A stretch of 64,000 nucleotides of DNA from Trinickia terrae (GTDB lineage Bacteria > Pseudomonadota > Gammaproteobacteria > Burkholderiales > Burkholderiaceae), in NCBI RefSeq assembly GCF_005144415.1, contig NZ_SWJE01000015.1:309612-373611 (forward strand). The letters run 5' to 3'. The notes below the pieces were generated by a model, which saw nothing but the letters and a program-made list of their open reading frames with translations, made no database searches and was not told the origin of the DNA. Position numbers and translations under genes: made by a program. Of the stretch, positions 17,909 through 27,937 are shown one piece after another (position 1 is the first letter of the stretch; each line of letters starts with the position of its first letter).

Positions 17909-18541
17909 ATGAATCAGCCGAAAATCAAAAGAGATCCTGAAGGCACACGGCGCCGAATCCTGCTTGCGGCGGCCGAGGAGTTTGCAAATGGTGGGTTGTT
18001 CGGCGCGCGCGTCGACCAGATCGCCCGCCGTGCGGAGACGAACGAACGCATGCTCTATTACTACTTCGGTAGCAAGGAGCAGCTTTTCACGGCAGTGCTC
18101 GAATACGTGTTCGGCGCGCTCACGGAAGCCGAACGGGCGCTCGACTTGAACGGCATCGCGCCGGTCGAAGCGATCACTCGGCTTGCTCACTTCGTTTGGG
18201 ACTACTATCGCGACCATCCCGATCTGCTGCGGCTCGTGAACAACGAAAACCTGCACGAGGCGCGCTACATTCACAAGTCGACGCGCATCCGCGAGATGAT
18301 CTCGCCAATCGTGGCAACGCTCTCGTCCATCCTCGAACGCGGCCAGCGCGCCGGGCTCTTTCGCGCGAATGTCGACCCGCTGCGCTTCTACGTGGTGCTC
18401 TCGGGGCTCGGCTACTACATCGTGTCGAACCGTTTCACGCTCGAGGCGACGCTGGGACGCGACTTCAGCGCGCCCGCCGAGCGCAGCGAGGTCGTGCAGA
18501 TGAACACCGAGCTGCTGCTGGCCTACCTGATGCGGCGCTGA
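17909..18541 (+). CDS. TetR/AcrR family transcriptional regulator
   Basis: A 210-residue one-component regulator with an N-terminal TetR helix-turn-helix (ILLAAAEEFANGGLFGARV, then RRAETNERMLYYYFGSKEQLF, residues about 16-60) and an all-helical ligand-binding domain. ATG 17909 (MNQPKIKRDPEGTRR) is chosen because the helix-turn-helix begins 15 residues later and the upstream frame has no domain. The C-terminal part (WDYYRDHPDLLRLV) resembles regulators of the RutR/NemR-like group. No target gene can be named: the next gene, phaZ, is convergent. Confidence 0.88.
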   Translation: MNQPKIKRDPEGTRRRILLAAAEEFANGGLFGARVDQIARRAETNERMLYYYFGSKEQLFTAVLEYVFGALTEAERALDLNGIAPVEAITRLAHFVWDYYRDHPDLLRLVNNENLHEARYIHKSTRIREMISPIVATLSSILERGQRAGLFRANVDPLRFYVVLSGLGYYIVSNRFTLEATLGRDFSAPAERSEVVQMNTELLLAYLMRR

Positions 18542-18644
18542 GGCGCGCCGCTTTGCCGAGTCGAATTTCGCTTTTGGGCTTGACCTGATTCACGCATGCA
18601 CGGGTTGCCGGTGGCGCGCGCATGCGTGCAGGCACCGCAAATGC

Positions 18645-18675
18645 AAAGGGCGCATCGCGAACGACGCGCCCCCTT
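18645..18675 (-). terminator. Terminator between the TetR gene and phaZ
   Basis: On the minus strand the sequence folds into a stem of at least 9 bp around a stable TTCG tetraloop (GGCGCGTCG and CGATGCGCC) and continues as CTTTGCATTT. Its position after the phaZ stop fits termination of phaZ; in the other direction it may also serve the TetR gene. Confidence 0.65.
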
Positions 18676-18722
18676 CATGGCCTTCCTTGCAGAAGCCAGC
18701 AGGCCGGAGCCCGCCATCGACC

Positions 18723-20000
18723 TTACGCTTCGACGGCCGCGCGCTCGGTCTTCGACTCCTTGTTGTGCGCGAGGATGAAGTCGCGCAACTGCGGATAGAT
18801 GATGGTGCGCCAGCGGCGCCCGGAGAAGATCCCGTAGTGGCCGCACTTCTCGGCCGTGAAGTGGCGCTTGTTCTTGGCGGGAATGCCCGTGCACAGATCG
18901 TGGGCGGCGCGCGTCTGGCCGCTGCCGGAGATGTCGTCGAGCTCGCCTTCGATCGTGAAGAGCGCCGTCTTCTTGATGTCCTGCGGGCGCACCGGTTCGC
19001 CTTCGATCACCCACGTGCCTTCCGCGAGCCGGAACTCCTGGAACACGATGCGGATGGTGTCGAGGTAGTACTCGGCGGCCATGTCGAGCACGGCGTTGTA
19101 TTCGTCGTAGAAGCGGCGGTGTGCTTCGGCATCCTCTTCATCGCCGCGCAGCAGGCTTTGATAGAAGTCCCAGTGCGACGCGGCGTGCCGTTCCGGATTC
19201 ATCGCGACGAAGCCCGTGTGCTGCAGGAAGCCCGGGTAGACGTGGCGGCCGACGCCCGGATAATTCGCCGGCACGATATGGATCACGTTGTTTTCGAACC
19301 ACTCGTACGAGTGCTGGACGGCGAGCGAGTTGACCGACGTCGGGCTGCGGCGTGCGTCGATCGGGCCGCCCATCATCGTCATCGTGCGCGGGGTATCTTC
19401 GCCGCGGCTCGCCAGGAGCGAGATTGCCGCGAGCACCGGCACCGTCGGCTGGCACACCGAGATCACATGCAGGTTCTTCGCGCCGATATGGCGGATGAAT
19501 TCCTGGATGTAGGCGACGTAGTCGTTGAGATGGAAGTCGCCGTTCTCGAGCGGCACCATGCGCGCATCGATCCAGTCGGTGATGTAGACCTTGTGGTCCT
19601 GCAGCAGCGTGGTGACGGTATCGCGCAGCAGCGTGGAGTGGTGGCCCGACAGCGGGGCGCAGACGAGCACGACGGGCTCGTCCTTGAGCTGCGAAACGGC
19701 GCCGCTGTCGTCGGCGAAGCGCTTGAAGCGCAGCAGGCGGCAAAACGGCTTTTCGATGATCGTCTGCTCGACGATCGGGATGTTGTGCCCGTCCTTGACG
19801 ATCTGATGAATGTTGAATTCGGGCTTTTCGTAATCCTTGCCGAGCCGGTACAGCAGTTCGTAGGCGGCCGACAGGCGCGTGGCGCCGGGCACGTAGGCAA
19901 GCGGACTCGCCGGATTGGCAAACGACTTCGACGCAGCCTGAGCCCAGGCGGTCATCGGGCTCAGCAACGCGCGTTGGAATTCGTGAAACTGGTAAAGCAT
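18723..20000 (-). CDS. phaZ: Intracellular polyhydroxybutyrate depolymerase
   Basis: A 425-residue alpha/beta-hydrolase that degrades PHB granules to 3-hydroxybutyrate oligomers and CoA thioesters inside the cell. It matches the Ralstonia PhaZa1 type from the first residues (MLYQFHEFQRALLSP), and the nucleophile is C183 within HVISVCQPTVP, the same residue number as reported for that enzyme, instead of the usual lipase-box serine. The late histidine is probably in EKCGHYGIFSG. ATG 20000 is chosen over an upstream ATG because it gives the family start. A promoter candidate lies 64 bases upstream. The gene indicates PHB storage. Confidence 0.95.
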   Translation of the reverse strand: MLYQFHEFQRALLSPMTAWAQAASKSFANPASPLAYVPGATRLSAAYELLYRLGKDYEKPEFNIHQIVKDGHNIPIVEQTIIEKPFCRLLRFKRFADDSGAVSQLKDEPVVLVCAPLSGHHSTLLRDTVTTLLQDHKVYITDWIDARMVPLENGDFHLNDYVAYIQEFIRHIGAKNLHVISVCQPTVPVLAAISLLASRGEDTPRTMTMMGGPIDARRSPTSVNSLAVQHSYEWFENNVIHIVPANYPGVGRHVYPGFLQHTGFVAMNPERHAASHWDFYQSLLRGDEEDAEAHRRFYDEYNAVLDMAAEYYLDTIRIVFQEFRLAEGTWVIEGEPVRPQDIKKTALFTIEGELDDISGSGQTRAAHDLCTGIPAKNKRHFTAEKCGHYGIFSGRRWRTIIYPQLRDFILAHNKESKTERAAVEA

Positions 20001-20063
20001 GGTGGGAAGCTCCCGCGTGTGGGAACGGTTCACGTGGGGCGGCGCGTGGCGTCGCGGCGTACC

Positions 20064-20092
20064 GTGTTAGCTGATTGTTTCAGGCCGGTCAA
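20064..20092 (-). promoter_or_regulatory. Putative promoter of phaZ
   Basis: On the minus strand TTGACC (20092-20087) and TAACAC (20069-20064) are separated by 17 bases, upstream of phaZ. The rest of the 300-base gap to the GH15 gene shows no gene. Confidence 0.45.
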
Positions 20093-20304
20093 ACGAGTCG
20101 ATGATATAGGGAAAAACCTGGTTGTGCAATGCAGCAATTTCGAGATTTCCGGAAGGATTTTCCCGTACTTAAGAACCCTCTGTTCTTGCCGAGAGGCACG
20201 TTTACAGTTTCCTTGCGGCGCGGCAGAAACCGGCGGAAATACCACTCCGGCCCCCTTGTTCTGCATCAATCGAGCCAGTCTTGCCGGCCGGCCGAGCGGG
20301 GCGC

Positions 20305-22152
20305 CTAGCCGCGGCCTTCCGCCGCGGACGCATCCCGCGCGCCGTCCTGCGCCGGGTGGCCGGTCGCGCGCGTCATCTCCTGCTCGTGGCGCATCAGGTT
20401 CAAGCCCGTGTGCACGAGCGCCACGTGCGAGAACGCTTGCGGGAAGTTGCCGACGAGCCGCTGCGTGGCCGGGTCGTATTCCTCGGATAAAAGCCCGACG
20501 TCGTTGGCGAGCGACAACAAGCGTTCGAAGAGCGCGTGGGCATCGGCAAGACGTCCTTGCAGCGCGAGGTTGTCGACCAGCCAGAAGCTGCAGGCGAGGA
20601 AGGTGCCTTCGCCGGGCGGCAGGCCGTCGTCGACGTCGCCCGTGTGGTAGCGCAGGACGAGGCCTTCGCGCATCAGGTTCTGCTCGATTGCGGCGACCGT
20701 GCCGCCGATGCGCGGATCGGCTGGCGGCAGGAAACCGAGCAGCGGCATCAGCAAGGTGGACGCATCGAGATTGTCGCTGCCGTACGCCTGGGCGAATGCG
20801 TTCAGCTTCGGGTTCCAGGCCCTGGCGCAGACGTCGGCGTGAATCCGCTCGCGCAGCGCGCGCCAGCGCTCGAGGGGCGCCGGCAAGCCGAACTTCTCCG
20901 CCGAGCGGATCGCGCGGTCGAACGCCACCCACGCCATGACCTTCGAGAACGTGAAGTGCTGGCGCCCGCCGCGCACCTCCCAGATGCCCTCGTCGGGCTG
21001 CTCCCAGATGGTCTCGAGATGGTCGAGCATCGCGCACTGCACCGACCACACGGTCTCGTCGGTCTGCAAGCCGCCGACACGCGCAAGATGCAGCGCATTC
21101 ATCACTTCGCCATACACGTCGAGCTGGAGCTGGCCGACGGCGTTGTTGCCGATGCGCACCGGCTTCGCGCCTTGGTAGCCGGGAAGCCAGTCGATCTCCG
21201 ATTCGGGCAGGCGCCGCTCGCCGGCCAACCCATACATGATCTGCACCTGCGACGGCGAGCCCGCCATCACGCGGCCGAGCCACGCGCGCCAGGCGCGCGC
21301 CTCGTCGTAGTAGCCGCCGCGCATCAGCGCGAGCAGCGTGATCGTCGCGTCGCGCAGCCAGCAGTAGCGGTAGTCCCAATTGCGCGTGCCGCCCAAGTGC
21401 TCGGGCAGCGAGGTGGTCGGCGCCGCGACGATGCCGCCCGTGGGCTCATAGGCAAGCGCCTTCAGCGTAATCAGCGAGCGGCGGATCGGCTCGGCGTAGC
21501 GGCCCGTCACCACGCAGCGCGAGGACCAGTCGCGCCAATGGTTCTCGGTGCGGGCGAGCGACGTGTGCGGATCGCGTGCGGGCGGCAGGCGCAAATGCGA
21601 GGGTGCGTAGGCGAGCGTGAAGGGCACGCGCTCGCCCTCGGACACGGTGAACTCGGCGACCGTGCACATGTTCTCGCCGCGCAATTCCACGGGCGTGCGC
21701 AGCACGACGGTGTCGGGTCCGACGATCGCCTTGATGCCGTTGTCTTTCGACAGCTGGCTCACCCACGGCACCGAGAAGCCATAGTCGAAGCGCAGCACCA
21801 GCTCCATCCGCATACGCACGGCGCCGCGCTTGCCGATCACGATGCGCCCGAGCTCCGACCAGCCGTTGCCGGGCGGCATGAAGTCGACGACGGTGACGGC
21901 GCCGTCGGCCGTTTCGTAGTCGGTTTCGAGGATTAGCGTCTCGCCGCGGTAGCGGCGCGTGATCTTCGGTGCGGTGTGCGTCTGCGGCGCGAGCAGCCAG
22001 CGGCCGTGCTGGGGTGTGCCGAGCAGCGCGGCGAAGCACGCGCCGGAGTCGAAGCGCGGCCAGCAGAGCCAGTCGACCGAGCCGTCACGGGAGATCAGCG
22101 CGGCGGTGTGGCCGTCGCCGACGAGCGCGTAATCCTCAATGAGTGCGGGCAT
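20305..22152 (-). CDS. Glycoside hydrolase family 15 protein (glucoamylase/trehalase-like)
   Basis: A 615-residue cytoplasmic protein with an N-terminal beta-sandwich (start MPALIEDYALVGDGHTAAL, then SRDGSVDWLCWPRFDS) and a C-terminal (alpha/alpha)6 barrel. GH15 marks are GGTRNWDYRYCWLRDAT with the general acid/base region and SEEYDP with the second catalytic glutamate (LLSEEYDPATQRLVGNFPQA). Bacterial GH15 proteins of this length hydrolyse alpha-glucans or trehalose; which one cannot be decided here because no trehalose or glycogen gene is adjacent. ATG 22152 is chosen on the family start. The gene is divergent from the next small ORF. Confidence 0.9.
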   Translation of the reverse strand: MPALIEDYALVGDGHTAALISRDGSVDWLCWPRFDSGACFAALLGTPQHGRWLLAPQTHTAPKITRRYRGETLILETDYETADGAVTVVDFMPPGNGWSELGRIVIGKRGAVRMRMELVLRFDYGFSVPWVSQLSKDNGIKAIVGPDTVVLRTPVELRGENMCTVAEFTVSEGERVPFTLAYAPSHLRLPPARDPHTSLARTENHWRDWSSRCVVTGRYAEPIRRSLITLKALAYEPTGGIVAAPTTSLPEHLGGTRNWDYRYCWLRDATITLLALMRGGYYDEARAWRAWLGRVMAGSPSQVQIMYGLAGERRLPESEIDWLPGYQGAKPVRIGNNAVGQLQLDVYGEVMNALHLARVGGLQTDETVWSVQCAMLDHLETIWEQPDEGIWEVRGGRQHFTFSKVMAWVAFDRAIRSAEKFGLPAPLERWRALRERIHADVCARAWNPKLNAFAQAYGSDNLDASTLLMPLLGFLPPADPRIGGTVAAIEQNLMREGLVLRYHTGDVDDGLPPGEGTFLACSFWLVDNLALQGRLADAHALFERLLSLANDVGLLSEEYDPATQRLVGNFPQAFSHVALVHTGLNLMRHEQEMTRATGHPAQDGARDASAAEGRG

Positions 22153-22412
22153 AGGCAAGGAGCGGGTAAAAAGTGCGGAGAAGTGCCGAAGCGTACAGGC
22201 GTGCGGCAAGAAATGGTCAAACTAAATGGTCAAAGGAAGTGGAATCGCGGCAACTAACGTAAATAGCCGCACAAAGACCACGTCTTTCGTTGCCACGGCC
22301 GAGCGGGCGTCGCTACAATCGAATCTCGAAATCAATCAGGCCCGCGCGGCATGTGTCGCAGCCCCGGCCGTTCACACGCTCGTGTATTGCACCCTTTGCG
22401 AGGATAGCCCCC

Positions 22413-22661
22413 ATGCTGAGTCCGTCGAAAGTCGATTGCATCACGATTCTCTCCGCCGCCAGCGAGCTTGGCGACGACACGTTCCTGCCGCTCGTGCACG
22501 ACCGGCTAGGCCTCTCGCGCAACGGCCTCGAAACCGCTGCGGCGTTCCTCGTGGAGCGCGCATGCTTCAAGCGCCACCGCCTCGAAGACGACGGACATTA
22601 TGCGGTGGGCGGTCTTTCGCTGCAGGGCAGGCTGCGCCTCGACCAATTGGTCAACGGCTGA
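22413..22661 (+). CDS. Small conserved-looking hypothetical protein
   Basis: An 82-residue soluble protein (MLSPSKVDCITILSAASELG at the start) with third-position G+C bias as in nearby genes. The segment LERACF-like VERACFKRHRLEDDGHYAVGG and the regular helical pattern suggest a folded, possibly winged-helix-like domain, but I do not recognise the family. ATG 22413 is chosen because upstream residues look non-coding and AGGATAG lies 10 bases before it. It is transcribed divergently from the GH15 gene. Confidence 0.6.
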   Translation: MLSPSKVDCITILSAASELGDDTFLPLVHDRLGLSRNGLETAAAFLVERACFKRHRLEDDGHYAVGGLSLQGRLRLDQLVNG

Positions 22662-22746
22662 CGTTCGTCACAGGTGGTCCGGCGTCGCAGCCGCTCGCTG
22701 CGGCGCGACCCAGGGCGCTTGAGATCTCTGCCTGACCGGATGCCGC

Positions 22747-22986
22747 TTGCATATCGACGGCGATGGCGGCGAAAGCCGCGCGACGCTCAACGCCGACTCG
22801 TGGGGCGCCCGCGCCGGCAGGCACTGGACCGACGAAAACGGCAACGAGGACATCCTGTTCGCCTTCGTGTTTCGCGATTCGCACGATCATCCCGAGCCGA
22901 TCGGCGGCTATGCGCGCCAGTGGTATATGCCGCCCGTGCCGCTTGCCCTGCCAGCAGGGCAAGCGCGGCTTGGGCGGCGGGGATGA
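22747..22986 (+). CDS. Coding-like orphan frame, possibly a gene remnant
   Basis: The frame opens at 22723 after a stop and has only a TTG (22747) as a possible start. Its first 60 codons (LHIDGDGGESRATLNADSWG onward, then DENGNEDILFAFVFRDSHD) end in G or C almost throughout and have balanced, protein-like composition, unlike noise frames. After about residue 64 this quality is lost at an 11-bp perfect hairpin (22941-22951 with 22954-22964). There is no good ribosome-binding site. It may be a decayed or truncated gene; the function is unknown. The rest of the 22662-23286 gap holds a CTAGAATC box (22992) and a GTTGT/ACAAC dyad near 23115-23132. Confidence 0.35.
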   Translation: MHIDGDGGESRATLNADSWGARAGRHWTDENGNEDILFAFVFRDSHDHPEPIGGYARQWYMPPVPLALPAGQARLGRRG

Positions 22987-23286
22987 ATCACCTAGAATCA
23001 AAATCGCCTGGCCTAGACCGTCTCCCGGTACGCATTGCCGTGTGCGGAAAGGCAGAGGGGTATATGGCGTGAACACAGGGAAAGTACGGAGTGCGCATTT
23101 TCCGCGGGGGAGTGTTGTGGCACTTTACAACACGAGTTTGGCGAAAGCGGTATAGACTCCGACACCGCAACCTTTGAAGAATTGTTGCAACCAGTAAGAG
23201 CAGGCAAGTTCGTCCAGCGGTCCCTTGTGGTTTCTGGGCGGCCTCCCTCGGGAAGCGTCGCCGATTACGAAAAAAGGAGAATATGA

Positions 23287-23643
23287 ATGAAGGCTATCAA
23301 GGCAATCAAGCTTGCAGGTGGTGCGTTGATCGTAGCGTTTTCCGTGAGCGCGTTTGCTCAGGCGAGCGACACGGGTATGGCTTCGGCGCCGGCCATGTCG
23401 GCTGCACAGCCGTCGGGTAAGCAGGCTGACCGCGCATTGAGCAAGACGGTGCGCAAGGCGCTGGCCAAGGCTAAGGGCGTGTCGGCTGCTGGCATCGTGG
23501 TGCGTGCGAAGAGCGGCGCGGTCACGCTGGAAGGCACCGTTCCCGACCAGTCGCAGATCGACAAGGCGACCCAGGTCGCTCAGGGCGTTGCGGGCGTGAG
23601 CTCGGTCAAGAACGCGCTGACCGTGAAGGAAGAGGGTCAGTAA
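23287..23643 (+). CDS. BON-domain periplasmic protein
   Basis: A 118-residue exported protein: signal peptide (KAIKLAGGALIVAFSVSAFA, cleaved near residue 25), a short Ala/Ser linker, and one BON domain (residues about 48-114: LSKTVRKALAKAKGVSAAGI ... GAVTLEGTVPDQSQIDKA). BON domains (as in OsmY) bind phospholipid membranes and protect against osmotic and envelope stress; that role is family inference. ATG 23287 is preceded by AAAAAGGAGA (23271-23280). A TATAGA box (23151-23156) is a possible -10. A copy of the palindromic repeat lies 17 bases after the stop. Confidence 0.88.
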   Translation: MKAIKAIKLAGGALIVAFSVSAFAQASDTGMASAPAMSAAQPSGKQADRALSKTVRKALAKAKGVSAAGIVVRAKSGAVTLEGTVPDQSQIDKATQVAQGVAGVSSVKNALTVKEEGQ

Positions 23644-23659
23644 GCCTACCTGCGGTATC

Positions 23660-23693
23660 GACCGGAGTTAGCGCTTTGGCGCTTACTCCGGTC
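23660..23693. repeat. Dispersed palindromic repeat, copy A
   Basis: One hairpin unit: 9-base arms (23660-23668 and 23685-23693, GACCGGAGT and its complement) enclosing AGCGCT-TT-GGCGCT, followed by CCCATGC. This is the same unit, in the opposite orientation, as those at 31.7 and 62.5 kb. It lies between the BON gene and the convergent ftsK paralogue. Confidence 0.8.
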
Positions 23694-23763
23694 CCATGCC
23701 CCGCGATCATGCTGGGGCCTCGCGTTTGCCATACCCCCGCACTGCCGTTCCTCCCCGTTCCGC

Positions 23764-26700
23764 TTATTCCGCCGGCCCCGGCGCCAGCACTTCCCGGCTG
23801 CCGTTGATGCCCATCGACGACACCAGTCCCGCCGCCTCCATCTGTTCGACGAGCCGCGCCGCGCGGTTGTAGCCGATGCGCAACTGACGCTGCACCGCCG
23901 AGATCGACGCGCGCCGCGTGCGCACGACGAACGCCACGGCTTCGTCGTAGAGCGGGTCGGCCTCCGGATCGGGCGCATCGCCGAACAGGTCCTGGGCGGC
24001 GCCTTCGCTCGCCGGGCCGTCGAGGATGCCTTCCTCATATTGCGGCTCGCCGAACTGCTTCAGGTACTCGACGATCCGATGCACTTCCTCGTCCGCGACG
24101 AACGCGCCATGCACGCGCTGCGGGTAGCCGGTGCCGGGCGGCAGGAACAGCATGTCGCCCTGGCCGAGCAGCGACTCGGCGCCCATCTGGTCGAGGATCG
24201 TGCGCGAGTCGATCTTCGACGACACTTGGAAGGCCACCCGCGTCGGAATGTTGGCCTTGATGAGGCCCGTGATCACGTCGACGGAGGGACGCTGTGTCGC
24301 CAGGATCAGATGGATGCCAGCCGCGCGCGCCTTCTGCGCGAGCCGCGCGATCAACTCCTCGATCTTCTTGCCGGCGACCATCATCAGGTCGGCGAGCTCG
24401 TCGATCACGACGACGATGAGCGGCAGCGTCGACAGCGGCTCAGGCGCCTCGGGCGTGAGCGAGAACGGATTCGTCAGCTTTTTCTCCGCGCGCTCGGCGT
24501 CGCGCACCTTCTGGTTGAAGCTCGCGAGATTGCGCACGCCGACGGCCGACATCAGCTTGTAGCGCTTCTCCATCTCGCCGACGCACCAGTTGAGCGCGTT
24601 CGCGGCGAGCTTCATGTCGGTGACGACCGGCGCGAGCAGGTGCGGGATGCCTTCGTAGACCGAGAGCTCGAGCATCTTCGGGTCGATCATGATGAGGCGC
24701 ACGTCCTCGGGCGTCGCCTTGTAGAGCAGCGACACGATCATCGCGTTGATCGCGACCGACTTGCCCGAGCCGGTCGTGCCGGCGACCAGCATGTGCGGCG
24801 CCTTCGCGAGATCGGTGACGATCGGATGGCCGATGATGTCCTTGCCCATCACGAGCGTGAGCTGCGAGGCGGAGTTCTGATAGGCGCTCGATTCGAGGAT
24901 CTCCGAGAGCCGGATCATCTGCCGCTTGGCATTCGGTAATTCGAGACCCATGCAGGTCTTGCCGGGGATCGTTTCGACGACGCGAATCGACGTGAGGCCG
25001 AGCCCGCGCGAGAGGTCCTTCATGAGGCCGACGATCTGGCTGCCGCGCACGCCGAGCGCCGGCTCGACTTCGAAGCGCGTGATGACGGGGCCTGCCGACG
25101 CGCCGACTACCGTCACCGGCACCTTGAATTCCTGCAGGCGCTGCTCGATCAGTTGGCCGGTTTCGGCGAGGCGTTCGTCGGGGATCGGCTCGATGTCGGG
25201 GGAGGCGCGTTCGAGCAGGTCCAGCGTCGGCAATTCGACCGAGGAGGCGCGCGGCGCGTGGAATTCGAATTCGGTCGGCGCGTGCCCGCGCAGGGCAGCG
25301 CGTGAGGTTGGCGGCTGCTGCGGCTCGGCTGGTTCCCCAGGGGCGGGTTCGGCGACCGGAGGCGAGGCCGGCGCGGGTTGCGAGGCCGCGTCCGCGGCCG
25401 GAGCGGCGGCGCTTTCGTTTGGCGGCGACGGGTCTTGTTGCGTCGGCATCGCGGGCGCGGAGGCGGGCGATACCGGTGCTGCCGCCGACGCCGACGCGGA
25501 CGCGAGGCCTGGGCGCAGCAGCGAATCAAAAGTGATCGACGTTGCCCATCGCGGCTCCGGCGGCTGTTGGGCGGGCTGGTGGCCGGGCGCCGCTTCAGCG
25601 GTTGCCGCGTCGTGCGCCGCTGCGAGAGCGCTGTTCGATGCCGACGCCAGGGCCGGTCCAGCCGGTTCCGCCAGTTCAACGGAGGCTTCGTCCGGTTGTG
25701 CAAACGCCGCCTCGCTCTCGACAGCATCGGCGGCCTGCGCAACCGCTTCAACGCGCGGCGCAACTTCAGGCGCTTCGGCTGGAAGGTCCGCTTCGGACGC
25801 GAGTTGCGCTTGCGGTTGCGGTTGCAATTCGGCTTCGTGGGAGGATTCTGCCTGAGCATCGGCCTGGATTGCCGATTGCGCTGGTGTCTCTGCGATCGTC
25901 GAGGGTTGGATGTCCGCAGCCGGCTCTTTCACTGCGGCCTCGGCTTCGGGCGTGGTGGCGGGCTCTGTGTGCTGCGTAAGCGCCGGGTCCGCCGTCTCGG
26001 CCATCGCACCGCCGCGACGAGCGAGGCTTGCACCCGCTATCGTCGTCCAGCGCGCGGCGTTTTCCTCGATCGTGCGCAGCGTCTCTTGCACGCTGGCAGG
26101 CGGCGCGGACGGCGCCGCCTTCGGGTCGCCCAGTTGGTTTTGCGTGCCGGCGGGATAGGGGCGGGGCGGCGTGCGCGGCGTCGCGGGCGCCGGGCGAGCC
26201 GCGCCTGTCGAACGCGGCGGGGCGTAGCGCCGGGGCGCGCCGGCGGTTTTCGATGCCGCGGGCGTGCCCGGGGCAGTTCGCGTGACGGGCGCATTGCCGG
26301 GCGCGCGCGGCGCACTCGTTGCCGCCGCGCGGCTGCCGATCAGTGCATCGGCGCCGCCGCGAGCGGTTGCCGCTGCGCCCGGCGCCGGCGCGGCGGCATC
26401 GCGCAGCCAGTCGGCAGGCGCGACGGGTTCGACCGGTATCCAGGACGACGGCTTGCCGGTTGGCTCGTTTCCAACCGCTTCCGCTTGCGCCGCGCTTGCC
26501 GCAGCCCCACCACCCACGCCGCGCGAGACGGCGGGGGGGCGCCAGACCGTCGGGCGCGCGTAGCGGCCCGTCTGCTTCGGGGCCATCGGATTCACGCTCG
26601 CGACAGACGCGCCCGGCGTCTCGGCGGCGCGCCGGCCGCGCGGCTCGGCATCGCGCTTTTCGCGCTTCGATTCTCCGCCGAGCGGCAGACCGAGCCCGAA

Positions 26701-27048
26701 GGCGGCGTTGGCCCAGCGCGCGACGCCGCTCCAGCGAAAGCCGATGAGCCACGGCATGCTCACGAACAGCAGCGCGAGCATCAGGAGCGGCGTGCCGATA
26801 CGGCCGAACAGACGGCCAAAGCCCGCGGCGAGCGCGTGGCCGAGCCCGTCGGTCACGCTCGGCGCGAGCGTCGCCTCGAGCGTGCAGCTCGCGATCAGCA
26901 CGCACACGAAGCCGAGCCACAGGCGAATCGTGCCGGGGCCGCGCAGCCCGCTGCCGCCCGGCAGCGCGGACTTCGCCAGTCGCCAGAAAAGAGGGAGGAA
27001 CCAGACGGCGGAGACGCCGAACCAGCCGAGAACTACCGTATGCAGCAT
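23764..27048 (-). CDS. ftsK: FtsK/SpoIIIE-family DNA translocase, large paralogue
   Basis: A 1094-residue protein. The N terminus has about three transmembrane helices ([52 protein letters not shown]), then some 450 residues rich in Ala, Pro, Glu and Gln, then the motor domain: a FtsK-beta region, Walker [11 protein letters not shown], the [19 protein letters not shown] block, and a C-terminal gamma winged-helix domain ([20 protein letters not shown]) that reads KOPS-type sites. FtsK couples division to chromosome dimer resolution at dif. Neighbours are unlike the usual trxB/lolA surroundings of ftsK, so this may be a second copy. One helix fewer than the usual four may reflect a missed start or real loss. 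Confidence 0.88.
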   Translation of the reverse strand: MLHTVVLGWFGVSAVWFLPLFWRLAKSALPGGSGLRGPGTIRLWLGFVCVLIASCTLEATLAPSVTDGLGHALAAGFGRLFGRIGTPLLMLALLFVSMPWLIGFRWSGVARWANAAFGLGLPLGGESKREKRDAEPRGRRAAETPGASVASVNPMAPKQTGRYARPTVWRPPAVSRGVGGGAAASAAQAEAVGNEPTGKPSSWIPVEPVAPADWLRDAAAPAPGAAATARGGADALIGSRAAATSAPRAPGNAPVTRTAPGTPAASKTAGAPRRYAPPRSTGAARPAPATPRTPPRPYPAGTQNQLGDPKAAPSAPPASVQETLRTIEENAARWTTIAGASLARRGGAMAETADPALTQHTEPATTPEAEAAVKEPAADIQPSTIAETPAQSAIQADAQAESSHEAELQPQPQAQLASEADLPAEAPEVAPRVEAVAQAADAVESEAAFAQPDEASVELAEPAGPALASASNSALAAAHDAATAEAAPGHQPAQQPPEPRWATSITFDSLLRPGLASASASAAAPVSPASAPAMPTQQDPSPPNESAAAPAADAASQPAPASPPVAEPAPGEPAEPQQPPTSRAALRGHAPTEFEFHAPRASSVELPTLDLLERASPDIEPIPDERLAETGQLIEQRLQEFKVPVTVVGASAGPVITRFEVEPALGVRGSQIVGLMKDLSRGLGLTSIRVVETIPGKTCMGLELPNAKRQMIRLSEILESSAYQNSASQLTLVMGKDIIGHPIVTDLAKAPHMLVAGTTGSGKSVAINAMIVSLLYKATPEDVRLIMIDPKMLELSVYEGIPHLLAPVVTDMKLAANALNWCVGEMEKRYKLMSAVGVRNLASFNQKVRDAERAEKKLTNPFSLTPEAPEPLSTLPLIVVVIDELADLMMVAGKKIEELIARLAQKARAAGIHLILATQRPSVDVITGLIKANIPTRVAFQVSSKIDSRTILDQMGAESLLGQGDMLFLPPGTGYPQRVHGAFVADEEVHRIVEYLKQFGEPQYEEGILDGPASEGAAQDLFGDAPDPEADPLYDEAVAFVVRTRRASISAVQRQLRIGYNRAARLVEQMEAAGLVSSMGINGSREVLAPGPAE

Positions 27049-27244
27049 GCTAGAGCCAGGGACTGACGAAGGATGGGAGCGCGTTTCTCGCGCAACCCGT
27101 CGAGTTTAACCGGTGATGCGGGGCGCTTCTAAGACAGGGACGGGCACGCCGGGTGCCGGAAAGAGGCGCGCGAGGCGTTGCGCCGCGTCGCGCACGGAAA
27201 GCGGCGGCGCACGCTTGGGCTGCGCCCCGCAAGGCGCGCGGCGA

Positions 27245-27784
27245 TCATTGGCCGCCAGGATGCGAAAAAATCAGCGTGGCGCCGTCGCCGAGCGCGATTT
27301 GCAACTGCTGCGGCGGCTTCATCTGCACGCCGGATTTGGCGACGTGCGCGAGCGCATCGAGATACGCGCTCTCGAGATCCGCAGCCGCTGCCGGGCACGC
27401 CTTCTTCGTGCTCGCGAGCGGGCCGAACGACAAGCCGCCGTTCTTCAGCACGTAGCCGCCCGTATAGCGGTTGCAGCCCGCAAAGCCGCTCACGCGGCGC
27501 TGGCCGTCGGCGGTGGAGAAGTCGAGCGTGAGCGCGCCGCCGCCCGCCTGTGGGACGGCGCGCGTGCTGCCGTCGGCGTTTTTCCACTCGACCAGCTCCC
27601 AGCGCGTGTCGTCGAGCAGTTGCGTTGCGGCGGGGTTGAAGGGATCGCTCGGCGGCGCGGACGAATCGGGGTGCTTCGGCATCGCGCACGCAGCGACGAG
27701 CGTGGCGACGGTCAACGCGCTCATCGACATCCTCGCGAGCGCAAAAGCCGTGGCGCGTCGCGGCGCGGTTGACTGATTCGGCAT
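27245..27784 (-). CDS. META-domain lipoprotein (HslJ-like)
   Basis: A 179-residue lipoprotein: a lipobox VAAC ends the signal sequence near residue 33, followed by a Pro/Ser linker and one META domain (LLDDTRWELVEWKN, then RVSGFAGCNRYTGGYVL and ACPAAAADLESAYLDAL). META/HslJ proteins are outer-membrane or periplasmic proteins linked to heat-shock and novobiocin tolerance; the molecular role is unknown. ATG 27784 is supported by AGAGGAAAGAGG just upstream; the longer frame adds only basic residues. It is divergent from purT. Confidence 0.85.
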   Translation of the reverse strand: MPNQSTAPRRATAFALARMSMSALTVATLVAACAMPKHPDSSAPPSDPFNPAATQLLDDTRWELVEWKNADGSTRAVPQAGGGALTLDFSTADGQRRVSGFAGCNRYTGGYVLKNGGLSFGPLASTKKACPAAAADLESAYLDALAHVAKSGVQMKPPQQLQIALGDGATLIFSHPGGQ

Positions 27785-27937
27785 GGCCTCTTTCCTCTTC
27801 AAGCTGGCGAAGGCGTAAGGGTAACGCACTCTGCCGCGTCTGCGGCGTGAGTCTGCGCATCGCGGGTGCGTGGCGATGGCGGAGTGTTAACATCGCGCAT
27901 TCTCCGCTTCTTCTTTATCGATACCTCGGGAACTCTC

